From assembly GCA_018816865.1 (NCBI GenBank), contig JAHIUW010000012.1, positions 1 through 64,000 of the forward strand: 64,000 nt of DNA. Reading direction: 5' to 3'. Source of the stretch: Pseudomonadota bacterium (lineage in GTDB: Bacteria > Desulfobacterota > Desulfovibrionia > Desulfovibrionales > Desulfovibrionaceae). Shown piece after piece: positions 1 through 9,265 of this stretch (the stretch's first letter is position 1; every line of letters starts with the position of its first letter). The notes under the pieces are model-generated. The model saw only the letters and a program-made list of their open reading frames with translations. It did no database searches and had not been told where the DNA came from. The position numbers and the translations under genes were made by a program.

Positions 1-114
1 ACGTTCTCCTGGCTTGAGGTTTCGGTGAAGTTTCGCAACTCCAGCCGTACCCCAACCAAGGGCGGCATGACCACGTTCACTTTTGTGGCCAACTGTCAGG
101 TGATAACCATCTCA

Positions 115-267
115 CTACACCCAGTTGCCATTCAACGTGCTGGTAGTGTTGGCGTAGTTGTCAGCGGCGAAGGCCGGAGTCAGGCACAGGGTCAGGAGCA
201 GGATAGCCATGGGCAGGGCCAACGCCACGGCCCGGATTGTCTTGGTGAGAGAATGAATGTTGTTCAT
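115..267 (-). CDS. small secreted peptide, 50 aa (hypothetical)
   Basis: Unrecognised short ORF. The start ATG at 267 follows a run of eight G on the coding strand, which can act as a ribosome site. Residues 1-34 form a classic signal peptide: basic start with K9 and R12, a hydrophobic core, and a TPAFA-A cleavage motif. That would release a mature peptide of only about 16 residues, rich in Asn and Thr, ending at a TAG. It could be a genuine secreted peptide or the 5' stub of a larger exported protein broken by a stop, since nothing recognisable continues beyond it. Upstream sequence (300-420) is AT-rich, as expected for a promoter. Coding status is uncertain. Confidence 0.4.
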   Translation of the reverse strand: MNNIHSLTKTIRAVALALPMAILLLTLCLTPAFAADNYANTTSTLNGNWV

Positions 268-473
268 GTGATCCCCCCCGGGATGCTTGAGTTGTCATGT
301 TGAAGAACTGTGTCTGTTGCTTCAACGCTATGAAAACAATGAAAACATAATTGCCACGCTTTGATTTCAACAATCGGAAACAGGTGTAGCGGTCTTGTTC
401 ACGGGAAAACAAGATGTTTTCTCGTGGTCAATGTTGCACAAGCGATGATTGCCGGGCTTCCAGGTAAATGACG

Positions 474-599
474 TTAGTGATTTACCGGGACCGCCAACAA
501 ACCATGCGTTGAAACTATGGGATAAGGAAGAAAATGAGCGGCCATGATGACCAGTGCGACAGGCCAGAGTGCCTGTCTGAAATACGAAATGCCGTGCAT
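474..599 (-). CDS. short hydrophobic peptide ORF, 41 aa (hypothetical)
   Basis: Unrecognised. The ATG at 599 (or an in-frame ATG two codons upstream) lies just after a G-run resembling that before the 267 start. The product has a single hydrophobic stretch from about residue 11 to 28 (ALWPVALVIMAAHFLPYPIV), which could be a membrane segment or uncleaved signal. An AT-rich region at 680-760 upstream could hold its promoter. No family is recognised and the length is within chance expectation. The main support is the shared G-run leader with the neighbouring peptide ORF. Confidence 0.25.
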   Translation of the reverse strand: MHGISYFRQALWPVALVIMAAHFLPYPIVSTHGLLAVPVNH

Positions 600-1090
600 A
601 AACATCCCCCCCCGGGTGTTGATGACAGTGGACTCGTCTGGTGAAAGAGAGCTTGATGTGCGCAGCGAGTGCGCGTGTCGTTAATTATTGTTTTTAAGTG
701 TCTCTTGCAAGTAAATATCAATCAATTGCTCATCTTTCTTAAAATTCAATTGACGTCCATAGCTGGGATGAGGCCAGTGGATCGCGAGTTTGAGCCGTCA
801 AATAAGGGTGTAACTGTGCTTGTTGCGTATGCAATTAGATCGTGGTGTGATTGCAACAGCCTGATGCCTGTGTCTGCGTCAAAAACTGTGGATTTCATGC
901 AGCCGTGTTCATCGGGGTGGGATGCGGTTCAGGGGAGTTGCTATGGCTCCGGTTCGACCAAGGGCCATGGACAAGGGTGGGGTGAGACAGGGGGCGGACG
1001 GGGTCGGGGTTCCGTTCCGGCAAAGGGGATTGGCCCGGGGTGCGTGAGGGTGGGGCGGTAGCCCGGGTCTACTGAAAAACGATTCGACCA
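600..1090. other. intergenic region without a supported gene
   Basis: About 490 bases with no convincing coding sequence. Positions 680-760 are notably AT-rich in a GC-rich neighbourhood and may hold a promoter for the minus-strand peptide ORF. Open frames on the plus strand here are low-complexity and Gly/Arg-rich, with no ribosome site. Confidence 0.5.
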
Positions 1091-1126
1091 CAAACAAAGG
1101 CCCCGCTCCAGTCATGGAGCGGGGCC
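1091..1126 (-). terminator. intrinsic terminator downstream of mqnE
   Basis: An 11-bp perfect stem (GGCCCCGCTCC with GGAGCGGGGCC, loop AGTCAT, 1099-1126) is followed on the minus strand by TTTGTTTG. It lies about 120 bases past the mqnE stop. Confidence 0.7.
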
Positions 1127-1247
1127 TCATCGCGTCAGGGGGCGGCGCATGGCGCTGCTGCCCTTGGCGAAACAAGGGGTCAGCCGTCGCGTGGGGCTGG
1201 CCGCCTCGGGGTAGGGCTCGCGAAGAATGGCGCGAGGTTAGCGCCCG

Positions 1248-2303
1248 CTAGATCTCGTTGAAGAAGGTGTCGCGTTCCACAGGGTTGAATCCGGCCTGCT
1301 CGATGGTCTCGCGCAGTCTGGTCACGGTCATGCCCTTGGGGCTGGTCGCGCCTGCGGCGTGGCCGACCTTTTCCTCCACCAGGGTGCCGTCGAAGTCGTC
1401 GGCGCCCGCGTGCAGGGCCAGTTGGGCGGGTTTGACGCCTGAGAAGGCCCAATAGGCCTTCAGGTGGGGCACGTTGTCCAGGAACAGGCGGGCCATGGCG
1501 ATCATCTTCAGGTAGTCCACGCCGTCGGTGCCCTGGGCCTCCAACGGATTGTTGCCGGGCTGGTACTGCAGGGGGATGAAGCAGATGAAGCCCCCGGTGC
1601 GGTCCTGCAGGTCGCGCAGGGCGGCCATGTGTTCCAGGCGGTCGCGCCAGGTCTCGATGTGCCCGAAGAGCAGGGTGCAGTTGGTCCTGAGGCCCATGGT
1701 ATGCGCCAGCTCGTGGATCTGAAGCCAGACCTCGCCCGAGACCTTCTCGGGGCAGAGCTTTTCGCGCAGCTTGGGCGAGAAGACCTCGGCCCCGCCGCCG
1801 GGCAGCGCGCCCAGGCCCGCATCGCGCATGTCCAGAAGCACCTGCTGGTAGCTGATGCCCTTCAAGCCCGCCAGATAGGCCACCTCCACGGCGGTGAACG
1901 CCTTGATCACGGCCTGGGGCCGCTCGGCCTTCACCCCGGCGATGAGCTCCAGATAGTACTCGTAGGGCAGGGCCGGATTCAGCCCGCCCACGATATGCAC
2001 TTCGCGGATGGGCTCTTGCGCCCGTTCGCGGATCTTGGCCTGGGCCTGGTCCACCGTGTAGGTGAAGCCGCTCGCGTCGCCCACGCGCTTGGAAAAGGCG
2101 CAGAAGCGGCAGGCGTTGGCGCAGATGTCGGTGTAGTTCAGGTGCTGGTTGTAGACGTAATAGGCCGTGTCGCCAAAGCGGGCGCGGCGGGCCGCACCGC
2201 CCAGTTCGCCAAGCGTGTGCACGTCGCAGTGTTCGGCCAGTTCAAGGCCTTCTTCCAGGCTGATGCGCCCGCCCTGTTTCAGGGTCTCGATGATATTCTG
2301 CAT
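1248..2303 (-). CDS. mqnE: aminofutalosine synthase MqnE (radical SAM)
   Basis: The 351-residue cytoplasmic radical-SAM enzyme joins a radical derived from the chorismate-based enolpyruvyl substrate to SAM, making aminofutalosine in the futalosine route to menaquinone. The cluster motif CANACRFC gives C61, C65 and C68 (CxxxCxxC). Family signatures follow: HIVGGLNP, LPGGGAEVF, LFGHIET, GGFICFIPLQ, LDNVPHLKAYW and a C-terminal DDFDGTLVEEK. MqnC is related, but the order and spacing of these motifs favour MqnE. The ATG at 2303 has a GGAAG site; an in-frame extension upstream to 2453 has no family-like sequence. It is monocistronic, between two terminators. Menaquinone here fits anaerobic respiration. 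Confidence 0.88.
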   Translation of the reverse strand: MQNIIETLKQGGRISLEEGLELAEHCDVHTLGELGGAARRARFGDTAYYVYNQHLNYTDICANACRFCAFSKRVGDASGFTYTVDQAQAKIRERAQEPIREVHIVGGLNPALPYEYYLELIAGVKAERPQAVIKAFTAVEVAYLAGLKGISYQQVLLDMRDAGLGALPGGGAEVFSPKLREKLCPEKVSGEVWLQIHELAHTMGLRTNCTLLFGHIETWRDRLEHMAALRDLQDRTGGFICFIPLQYQPGNNPLEAQGTDGVDYLKMIAMARLFLDNVPHLKAYWAFSGVKPAQLALHAGADDFDGTLVEEKVGHAAGATSPKGMTVTRLRETIEQAGFNPVERDTFFNEI

Positions 2304-2375
2304 GGGGTCTTCCCTTTGTGTTGTGGTGGGCAGGACCATACGGCGCAGCCGGGCATGAGTAAAGCCTTGGTCATG

Positions 2376-2395
2376 AAAAAGCCGCCCGGGGGCGG
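2376..2395 (-). terminator. intrinsic terminator downstream of sppA
   Basis: On the minus strand CCGCC-CCCG-GGCGG is followed by CTTTTT. It lies about 200 bases after the sppA stop and before mqnE. Confidence 0.6.
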
Positions 2396-2589
2396 ACGCT
2401 GGCGGTGCATTGGGAAGGCGTGGCAACCCTGCTGCCACCATTGCCCCGCTCATGGCAGGTTCCAGGCTGGTTGCTCAAAAGAGTGAGGGAGCTTACGCGA
2501 GATTCAATCAAGACCGCAGCCTTTGCCCTTGTAGGCGAGGCTATCTTTGGAGCAGGGCAACGCGGCAAAAGGGGCTGGTCCAGCAGGCG

Positions 2590-3507
2590 CTAGCGGATGA
2601 CGACGCCGCCCTGGGGCAGGTCGGTGTGGATGTCCAGTTGGATGGCCCCGAGGATCTGTTTGAGCCAGGGTTTGTCTTCCTTGGGACCCTCGACCACGGG
2701 CATGGGTTTCTTGGGGTCCAGCCCGCACAGGGTCTTCAATTCCTCCACGGCCTCCTCGAATCCGCCGAGCTTGTCCACCAGTCCGGCAGCCAGGGCCTGG
2801 TTGCCGGTCAGGGCGCGACCATCGGCAAAGGGGCGCAGGGTCTCGATATCGATCTTGCGGGCCTTGGCCACGTCATTCACGAACTGTTCGTGGATGTCGC
2901 CGATGAGCCCCATCAGGTACTGGCGGTCCTCGGGGGTCATGGTCCGGAACGGGGACCCGGCGTCCTTCAGTTTGCCGCTGGTCAGGGCTTGACGCTCGAT
3001 GCCCAGCTTTTCGAACAGGCCCACGACGTTGGACATCTCCATGATCACACCGATGGAGCCGGTGATGGTGGAGGGGTTGGCCATGATGAGCTGGGCCGGG
3101 GCGCTGACGTAATACCCTCCCGAGGCCGCCACGGAACCCATGGTCACCACCACGGGCTTGACCGCGGCCAGTCGGATCACGGCGTGGTAGATTTCCTGGG
3201 ACGGGGCCACGGCACCGCCGGGGCAGTTGACGCGCAGGATGACGCCCTTGATGGAGTCGTCGTCGCGCAGCTCGCGCATCCAGGTGTTGATCTTCTCGGC
3301 GTTGGTCAGCAGGCCTTCGATGCGTACGATGCCCAGCTTGTCGCCATCAAAGTCCAGGGCAGTGCTCTGCCCCCCGGAGAAAAAACGAAAGGCGACTATG
3401 ACCCCCGTGAGGAGGATCATAGTCGCCATAATGAGCATTATTCCGAAGAGGAACGGGTGCTTCTGGGAGAAGCCGCTATTCCTCTTCGTCGGGCTGCTGC
3501 TGAGCAT
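2590..3507 (-). CDS. sppA: signal peptide peptidase SppA (36K type)
   Basis: A 305-residue inner-membrane serine peptidase that degrades cleaved signal peptides. One N-terminal transmembrane segment (residues 19-41) anchors a ClpP-fold S49 domain on the periplasmic side. The probable catalytic serine is S129 in VAASGGYY, with K181 in SGKLKDAGSP as the general base, as in the short SppA family. NCPGG and ITGSIGV motifs are present. The chosen ATG overlaps the end of rpsA by 32 bases, so translation is probably coupled to rpsA; a later start near residue 24 would remove the cytoplasmic end of the anchor. It likely shares the rpsA transcript. Confidence 0.88.
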   Translation of the reverse strand: MLSSSPTKRNSGFSQKHPFLFGIMLIMATMILLTGVIVAFRFFSGGQSTALDFDGDKLGIVRIEGLLTNAEKINTWMRELRDDDSIKGVILRVNCPGGAVAPSQEIYHAVIRLAAVKPVVVTMGSVAASGGYYVSAPAQLIMANPSTITGSIGVIMEMSNVVGLFEKLGIERQALTSGKLKDAGSPFRTMTPEDRQYLMGLIGDIHEQFVNDVAKARKIDIETLRPFADGRALTGNQALAAGLVDKLGGFEEAVEELKTLCGLDPKKPMPVVEGPKEDKPWLKQILGAIQLDIHTDLPQGGVVIR

Positions 3508-5218
3508 CCAGATTTGCCTTCAGCAAGTCGCCCAGGTTGGTCCCGGCAGCGTCACTGGACGAGCCATGGAATTCCTTGGGGGAGGACTTGCGGTCTTCTT
3601 CCTGCTTCAACTGCTTGATGGACAGGCCCAGGCGGCGCTCGTCGGCGCTGACATGGATGACCTTGGCCTGGATTTCCACGCCTTCCTTGAACATCTCCGA
3701 AGGGCTCTTGATCTTCTTGCGGGAGATTTCGGAAACGTGGACCAGACCCTCGATGCCTTCCTCCACCTCAACAAACAGGCCGAAGTCGGTGATGTTGGTC
3801 ACGATGCCGTTGATCAGGGTCCCGACGGGGTAGCGGGCCGGAACCTGCAACCACGGGTCTTCGGTCAACTGCTTGATGCCCAGGGTGAACTTCTCGGCTT
3901 CCTTGTCCACGGTGAGGACAGTGGCCTGCACGATGTCGCCCTGCTTGAAGACCTCGTTGGGGTGACGGATCTTCTTGGTCCAGGAGATGTCGGAGACATG
4001 GATCAGACCGTCGATGCCGTCTTCGATGCCGATGAACATGCCGAATTCGGTGATGTTCTTGATGGTGCCTTCGAGGATGGTTCCCTCGGGGTACTTCTCG
4101 GCCACGAGATCCCACGGGTTGGGGCTGATCTGCTTCATGCCCAGGCTGATGCGCTTCTTGTCGGGATCAACACCCAGGATGACCACTTCGACTTCGTCGC
4201 CGGCGTGGACCATCTGGGAGGGGTGACGCAGCTTGCGGGTCCAGGACATCTCGGAGATGTGCACCAGGCCCTCGACGCCTTCCTCGAGTTCCACGAACGC
4301 GCCGTAGTCCACGAGGTTGGTGATCTTGCCGTTGAAGCGGGCACCTTCGGGGTATTTCTCGCCGATGGTCTCCCAGGGGTCGTTGCGCAGCTGCTTCAGG
4401 CCAAGGGAAACCTTCTGGTTGTCCTTGTCGAAGTTGAGCACGCGCAGTTCGAGTTCGTCGCCCAGCTGGACCATTTCCTTGGGATGCTTGATGCGCTTCC
4501 AGGACATGTCGGTGATGTGCAACAAACCGTCCAGGCCGCCCAGGTCCACGAACACGCCGTACTCGGTGATGTTCTTGACCTTGCCGACGATGGTCTGGTT
4601 CTCTTCCAGGGTGCTGAGCAACTCGGAGCGTTTGCCCTCGCGCTCTTCTTCGAGCAGCACACGGCGGGAGACAATAACGTTGGAGCGGCGGCGGTTGATC
4701 TTCAGGATACGATATTCGAATTCCTGGTCCACCAGCGCGTCCATATCGGGAACGGGCCTCAGGTCCACGTGCGAGCCGGGCAGGAACGCTTCCACGCCGC
4801 CCAGATCCACCGTGTAGCCGCCCTTGATGCGGCGAACGATACGGCCCTTGATGGTGTTGTTTTCTTCCTGAGTCTTTTCGATCTCGTCAAAGAGCTTCAT
4901 CCGCTTCGCACGTTCGCGCGAGAGGACGATGGTCCCTTCGGACTCGTTCTTGCGGACGACGTAAACGTCGACCTTGTCGCCTTCGGCCACATCCAGGTTG
5001 CCTTCGACATCCCTGAATTCCGCGATGGGAATCTGGCCTTCGGATTTGAAGTTGACATCAACGAGGACATGTTCCTCGCCGATTCGGACGACTTCGCCTT
5101 CAACGATGCTGCCTTCGCCCAACTCACCGCAGTCTGCGATGGGAAGGTACTGCTCGAGCGCATCCTCGAAACACATGTCATCCATCATAAGATTTTCTTG
5201 TTCCATAGTTTCTACCAT
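3476..5218 (-). CDS. rpsA: 30S ribosomal protein S1
   Basis: A 580-residue protein with six S1 (OB-fold) RNA-binding repeats, starting near residues 35, 120, 205, 290, 375 and 460. The last four carry the well-conserved pattern G-x-V-x-N-I-T-x-(Y/F)-G-x-F-V and (G/L)-L-(L/V)-H-(I/V)-(S/T). It binds mRNA and helps place it on the 30S subunit. The ATG at 5218 has a strong GGAGG five bases upstream; a longer open frame to 5251 is not supported. The acidic tail ends in DEEE. It is followed by overlapping sppA. Confidence 0.96.
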   Translation of the reverse strand: MVETMEQENLMMDDMCFEDALEQYLPIADCGELGEGSIVEGEVVRIGEEHVLVDVNFKSEGQIPIAEFRDVEGNLDVAEGDKVDVYVVRKNESEGTIVLSRERAKRMKLFDEIEKTQEENNTIKGRIVRRIKGGYTVDLGGVEAFLPGSHVDLRPVPDMDALVDQEFEYRILKINRRRSNVIVSRRVLLEEEREGKRSELLSTLEENQTIVGKVKNITEYGVFVDLGGLDGLLHITDMSWKRIKHPKEMVQLGDELELRVLNFDKDNQKVSLGLKQLRNDPWETIGEKYPEGARFNGKITNLVDYGAFVELEEGVEGLVHISEMSWTRKLRHPSQMVHAGDEVEVVILGVDPDKKRISLGMKQISPNPWDLVAEKYPEGTILEGTIKNITEFGMFIGIEDGIDGLIHVSDISWTKKIRHPNEVFKQGDIVQATVLTVDKEAEKFTLGIKQLTEDPWLQVPARYPVGTLINGIVTNITDFGLFVEVEEGIEGLVHVSEISRKKIKSPSEMFKEGVEIQAKVIHVSADERRLGLSIKQLKQEEDRKSSPKEFHGSSSDAAGTNLGDLLKANLDAQQQPDEEE

Positions 5219-5475
5219 TGAATAACCTCCAGAACGATAATCCGGGTCCACTACCAGACGCGAGCCTGCCTTGCAACCCTTAAAAATAAGGGGGCAAGCG
5301 GTTTTTCAGGCCCTGTCGCCCAGGCTTGTGACAGCCTGCGTGTTTTCATCTTTGAATATGCAAAGATATTTCGAGGCGGGGCGCGGGGGGACGATGGTGC
5401 GTCCAAGCTCAGTATAAGCAGTTCTCGGCCCTTGGCAAGGCCCGGAGGACTGGGAAATTTTGGGCTGGACCCAGG

Positions 5476-6777
5476 CTAGGTCAGGGCCACGAGGTCGTAA
5501 GTCTTGGCCTCGTTGATCAGTGCGCTGACCATGGCTCCCGGTTCCACGTTGGGGCCGGAGATATAGGTCACGCCGTCGGCCTCGGGGGCCTGGAACCAAC
5601 AGCGCCCCACATGCAGTCCGGGCCATTCCTCGTGGGGGGCGTCCACCAGCACATCCTGGGTGGTGTCCTCGAAGTCCATGAGCAGTTCCTCGCTGATGCG
5701 GGCCTGGATGCGCATCAGTTCCTCGCGGCGCTCGTCAATGAGCTGCTGCTTGACCTTGCCGGGCAGTTCAAAGGATGCCGTGCCCTCTTCGTCGCAGTAG
5801 CCGAAGACGCCCAGGTGCATGAATCTGGCCTGGCGCACGAAGTCGGTCAGGGCCGCGAAATGCTCATCGGTTTCTCCGGGATAGCCCACGATGAGGCTGG
5901 TGCGCAGGGCCGCATTCGGGAAGCGTTCGCGGATGCGGTCAATGACCAGGCGCGGGTCGCGGGCAAAGGGGCGGCCCATGGCCGAGAGGATGTCCGGGTG
6001 GGAGTGCTGCAAGGGCACGTCGAAATAGGGCAGGATCGGCCGGCCCATATCCCGGATGCAGTCCAGGAGCGAGGGGGTCAGCCCCGCGGGATAGAGGTAC
6101 ATGGGCCGCAGCCACTTCAGCCCGTCCAGGGCAGCCAGGCGTTCCAGCAACCGGGGCAGGGCGTCCTTGTGGCCCAGGTCGTGACCGTAGGCGGTCAGGT
6201 CCTGGGCGATCAGCACCAGTTCCGAGACCCCGGAGTCCAACATGCGCCGGGCTTCATCTACGAGCTGATCCGCAGGACGGCTGGCCAGGGGCCCCCGGAT
6301 GGAGGGGATCGTGCAGAAGGCGCAGGCATGGTCGCAGCCCTCGGCCACCTTGAGGTAGGCGTAGGACGGTCCGGTGGACAGCACGCGTTCCCCGGGGGCG
6401 GGGATGCGCATGGGGCGGCCCAGGGCCTTGGCGATACGTTCGGGCCAGGATTCCACCTCGCGCGTGGTCAGCCAAAGGTCGACCTCGGGCAATTCCTTGG
6501 CCAAGTCTTCCCGATAGCGGCTGACCAGGCAACCGGTGACGGCCAGCACGGGACGGGGCGTGAGCCCCTCAATGGCCTGGGCGGCGTCGAGTACGGCCTG
6601 CACGGATTCATCCACTGCGGGGCCGATGAAGCCGCAGGTGTTGATGAGTACCACATCGGCCTCTTCCGGGGTCTCGCAGGGGGTCAGGCCCGGACCGAAA
6701 CAGGACAGCATGCGCTCGGTATCCACCCTGTTCTTGGGGCAGCCGAGGCTGATTGAGTAGACGCGGGTGATTTCCAT
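5476..6777 (-). CDS. rimO: ribosomal protein S12 methylthiotransferase RimO
   Basis: A 433-residue radical-SAM methylthiotransferase that modifies the conserved aspartate of ribosomal protein S12. An N-terminal UPF0004 domain carries cluster-binding C13, C48 and C83. The radical-SAM domain has C148, C152 and C155 (CDHACAFC), and a TRAM domain occupies roughly residues 370-433. SLGCPKNRVD and INTCGFI point to RimO rather than MiaB. It is probably a single transcript, since 257 bases separate it from rpsA. Upstream is a 194-bp divergent region shared with a histidine kinase gene. Confidence 0.93.
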   Translation of the reverse strand: MEITRVYSISLGCPKNRVDTERMLSCFGPGLTPCETPEEADVVLINTCGFIGPAVDESVQAVLDAAQAIEGLTPRPVLAVTGCLVSRYREDLAKELPEVDLWLTTREVESWPERIAKALGRPMRIPAPGERVLSTGPSYAYLKVAEGCDHACAFCTIPSIRGPLASRPADQLVDEARRMLDSGVSELVLIAQDLTAYGHDLGHKDALPRLLERLAALDGLKWLRPMYLYPAGLTPSLLDCIRDMGRPILPYFDVPLQHSHPDILSAMGRPFARDPRLVIDRIRERFPNAALRTSLIVGYPGETDEHFAALTDFVRQARFMHLGVFGYCDEEGTASFELPGKVKQQLIDERREELMRIQARISEELLMDFEDTTQDVLVDAPHEEWPGLHVGRCWFQAPEADGVTYISGPNVEPGAMVSALINEAKTYDLVALT

Positions 6778-6971
6778 GGGTGTATCCTACAGGATTTGGT
6801 TGGGCTCGGCGAGGCGCTTGCGAGGTGGTCTCTCCGACGATCTCCTTCCAGAGCGTCGCATCCGGCGAGGCAGGCTCTAGCCGACTTGTTGCAGGGTGGC
6901 AAGGTGTGTATAGGATGAGTGGACCTTGATCGTCCGCGGTGCTCATGCCGGGGCGCAGCGCAGGAGTAGGA

Positions 6972-8471
6972 ATGCAGGAAATCGTACTGACCGGGTCGGA
7001 GCCAAAATGCCTTGTAGCCATTGGGGGCAGCGGGCCTGAACTCCTGCGGCTGATCGAGATGTTCGAGTGCCAGGACATCCGCGAGGGATTCCCTTGGCTG
7101 CGTCTGGTGGGTGTGATCGATGGCACCGCCCGTGTACAGGTGAGCGGCACTCTGGCCCTGGCGAGGGTCCGTCTGTTTTCCACTGTGGGCGAGCTGTTGG
7201 CCGAGCATCCCGGTGTGGGGCTTGTCTTTGATCTGCATGCTTCCACCGAACGTTCAAACGCCCTGCGCGGTGGCCTGCCCGAGGGCGTCTCGGTGGTGGA
7301 CGGGCGAGCGGCCATGATCTTCTGGGAGATGATCATGTCCGGGAAGATCTGTGCGCCCTGCCAGTCCAATCTGCATCAGACGCGAGCCTTCCTGACCACG
7401 GTGCTGGACGGCATGGAGGAGGACATCCTGCTTCTGGACATCGATGGTCGTATTGTGGATTGCAACCGCAACGTGACCAAGCGCCTGGACAAGCCGAAAA
7501 CAGCCTTTCTGGGCCGCCATTGCCGTGAGATTGAGGGCGACGGTTTTTGCCAGCGCTCGCACCGGGAGTGCCCGTTCATGGAGACGGTCCTCACGGGCAA
7601 GAAGGCCGAGGCCGTGCATACCAAGCTGGATGAGGATGGGCGGGTGTTGTATTTCCGGGTCTACACCTATCCCCTGTTCAACGAGGAAGGCCAGTTGGCG
7701 CACGTGGTGGAGATCCGGCGCGACATCACGTCGCGCACCTATACGGAGCAACGCCTGCAACAGGCCCAGAAGATGGCCGCCATCGGCGAACTGTCCACCT
7801 ACATCGCCCATGAGATACGCAATCCGCTGTTCGCCATCGGCGGGTTCGCCCGTTCCCTGCTGCGCGCCGAGGACCTGAGTGTTGAGGCTCAGGGCAAGGT
7901 GAATATCATCCTTGAGGAGGCCAGCCGGCTGGACGGTATCCTGAAGACCATCTTGAACTACGCCCGGCCTTCGGACACCAAGGTCGGAGAGGTGGATGTG
8001 AATCTCGTTGTGGGCGACACCGTGCAGCTGATGTCCATCGGCTGTGACCAGGAGGGCATTCGCATCAAGACCAAGCTCGATTCCAAGGCGGCGAGGGCCA
8101 AGGGTGTGCCCGAGTTGCTCAAGCAGTGTCTGATCAACATGGTCAAGAATTCCATGGAGGCCATGGAATCCGGCAAGGGCTGCATCACCTTGTCCACGGG
8201 CATGGAGGACGAGTTCGTCGTGGTGCGCGTGGAAGACACTGGTCGGGGCATGTCCCCCGAGGTCAAGCTCAAGGTCTTTAATCCGTTCTTCAGCACCAAG
8301 GCCGATGGGTCGGGCCTGGGACTGGCCATGACCAAGAAGATCATGGAGGACGTGGGCGGGCGCATCAGCCTGACCAGCCACGAGGGGGTGGGCACGGTGG
8401 TGACCCTGTACCTGCCGCCTGTCCTGGCCGTGGATAGCGACACCCTGGACGCCGAAGACATCCCCGCGTAG
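6972..8471 (+). CDS. PAS-domain sensor histidine kinase
   Basis: A 499-residue histidine kinase. The first ~125 residues form an unusual N-terminal domain with a Rossmann-like pattern (KCLVAIGGSGPE), ending in CAPC. A PAS domain (about 135-255) contains cysteines in FCQRSHRECPF, a pattern of many deltaproteobacterial PAS sensors that might bind metal or sense redox. H280 in IAHEIRNPL is the phosphorylated histidine. A GHKL ATPase follows, with NMVKNSMEA, DTGRGM and GSGLGLAM boxes. No transmembrane segment is evident, so it is likely cytoplasmic. The start at 6972 was chosen over one 11 codons earlier for its AGGAG site. No cognate regulator is adjacent. Confidence 0.85.
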   Translation: MQEIVLTGSEPKCLVAIGGSGPELLRLIEMFECQDIREGFPWLRLVGVIDGTARVQVSGTLALARVRLFSTVGELLAEHPGVGLVFDLHASTERSNALRGGLPEGVSVVDGRAAMIFWEMIMSGKICAPCQSNLHQTRAFLTTVLDGMEEDILLLDIDGRIVDCNRNVTKRLDKPKTAFLGRHCREIEGDGFCQRSHRECPFMETVLTGKKAEAVHTKLDEDGRVLYFRVYTYPLFNEEGQLAHVVEIRRDITSRTYTEQRLQQAQKMAAIGELSTYIAHEIRNPLFAIGGFARSLLRAEDLSVEAQGKVNIILEEASRLDGILKTILNYARPSDTKVGEVDVNLVVGDTVQLMSIGCDQEGIRIKTKLDSKAARAKGVPELLKQCLINMVKNSMEAMESGKGCITLSTGMEDEFVVVRVEDTGRGMSPEVKLKVFNPFFSTKADGSGLGLAMTKKIMEDVGGRISLTSHEGVGTVVTLYLPPVLAVDSDTLDAEDIPA

Positions 8472-8532
8472 AACTCCACCTGTTCGTTTTGTTTTTTTCG
8501 TTCCCCCTTATCTATATATAATGGAGGCGCAC

Positions 8533-9144
8533 GTGGGCGCTGTCGTTTTGGCTACGCGGAACAAGGGAAAGATTGCGGAGTTGTCCGCCATGCTCGAAGG
8601 ATTCCATCTCGAAGTCCGCGGCCTGGACGATTATCCCGAGATCGGGGAGATCGAGGAAACGGGGACGACCTTTGAAGCCAACGCGCTGCTCAAGGCCCGG
8701 GCCGTGGCCGAGGCCACCGGACTGATCGCCGTGGCCGACGATTCCGGGCTGGAGGTGGATGCCCTGGACGGCGCTCCGGGCGTGTATTCCGCGCGTTACA
8801 GCGGGCTGGATGCCACGGACGTCAAGAACAGCGAGAAACTCCTGGCCGTGCTGCATGACGTGGATGACGAAGAGCGCACGGCGCGTTTTCGCTGCGTGAT
8901 GCTGGCCTATGCCCCGGGTGGAGAGCAGCTGGTGGCCTCCGGGGCCTGGGAGGGGCATATCACCCGCGAGTTCAAGGGCGACCAGGGCTTTGGTTACGAT
9001 CCCATCTTTGTGGACAGCGAGAGCGGGCGTCATTCCGCCGAGCTTTCCCGCGAGGAAAAGAATCAGCGTAGCCACCGAGGCAAGGCCCTGCGGGAGCTGT
9101 TGGCCCACTGGCCCGAGTTTTTGACCAGGGCAGGGGTTGAGTAA
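8533..9144 (+). CDS. rdgB: XTP/dITP pyrophosphatase (RdgB/HAM1)
   Basis: A 203-residue house-cleaning nucleotidase that hydrolyses dITP, XTP and ITP to monophosphates. The N-terminal VLATRNKGK loop, TFEANALLKA, the catalytic ADDSGLEVDAL and GFGYDPIF motifs are all present. An ATG at 8521 is in frame but lacks an upstream ribosome site, while the GTG at 8533 has GGAGG five bases before it, so GTG is preferred; the difference is four residues. The sequence TATATATAAT just upstream could be a -10 element. A separate promoter region lies before glmS. Confidence 0.92.
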   Translation: MGAVVLATRNKGKIAELSAMLEGFHLEVRGLDDYPEIGEIEETGTTFEANALLKARAVAEATGLIAVADDSGLEVDALDGAPGVYSARYSGLDATDVKNSEKLLAVLHDVDDEERTARFRCVMLAYAPGGEQLVASGAWEGHITREFKGDQGFGYDPIFVDSESGRHSAELSREEKNQRSHRGKALRELLAHWPEFLTRAGVE

Positions 9145-9265
9145 GCACTCCTGTCTGGGGTATTCAGCGCTGTACCGTTGGTCGCGTCCGGGGCTGATGG
9201 CTCGGGACCACTCGTTATCATTATAGATACAAAGTATTGAACCATAGCCTGATCGAGGATGAAAT

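Noticed and set aside
669-1061. Plus-strand frame of 130 codons in the left intergenic region.
   Set aside because: No ribosome site, Gly/Arg low-complexity end, and coding-like bias absent.
1464-2486. A 340-codon plus-strand frame opposite mqnE.
   Set aside because: Shadow of the radical-SAM gene; composition is typical of antisense frames (many His, Gly, Gln).
3227-5221. A 664-codon open frame on the plus strand opposite sppA and rpsA.
   Set aside because: It is a shadow of rpsA caused by GC-rich codon bias, with no ribosome site or recognisable family.
9145-9265. Possible glmS ribozyme or GlcN6P-responsive leader.
   Set aside because: Only 121 bases with no recognisable ribozyme core; such ribozymes are a Gram-positive feature.
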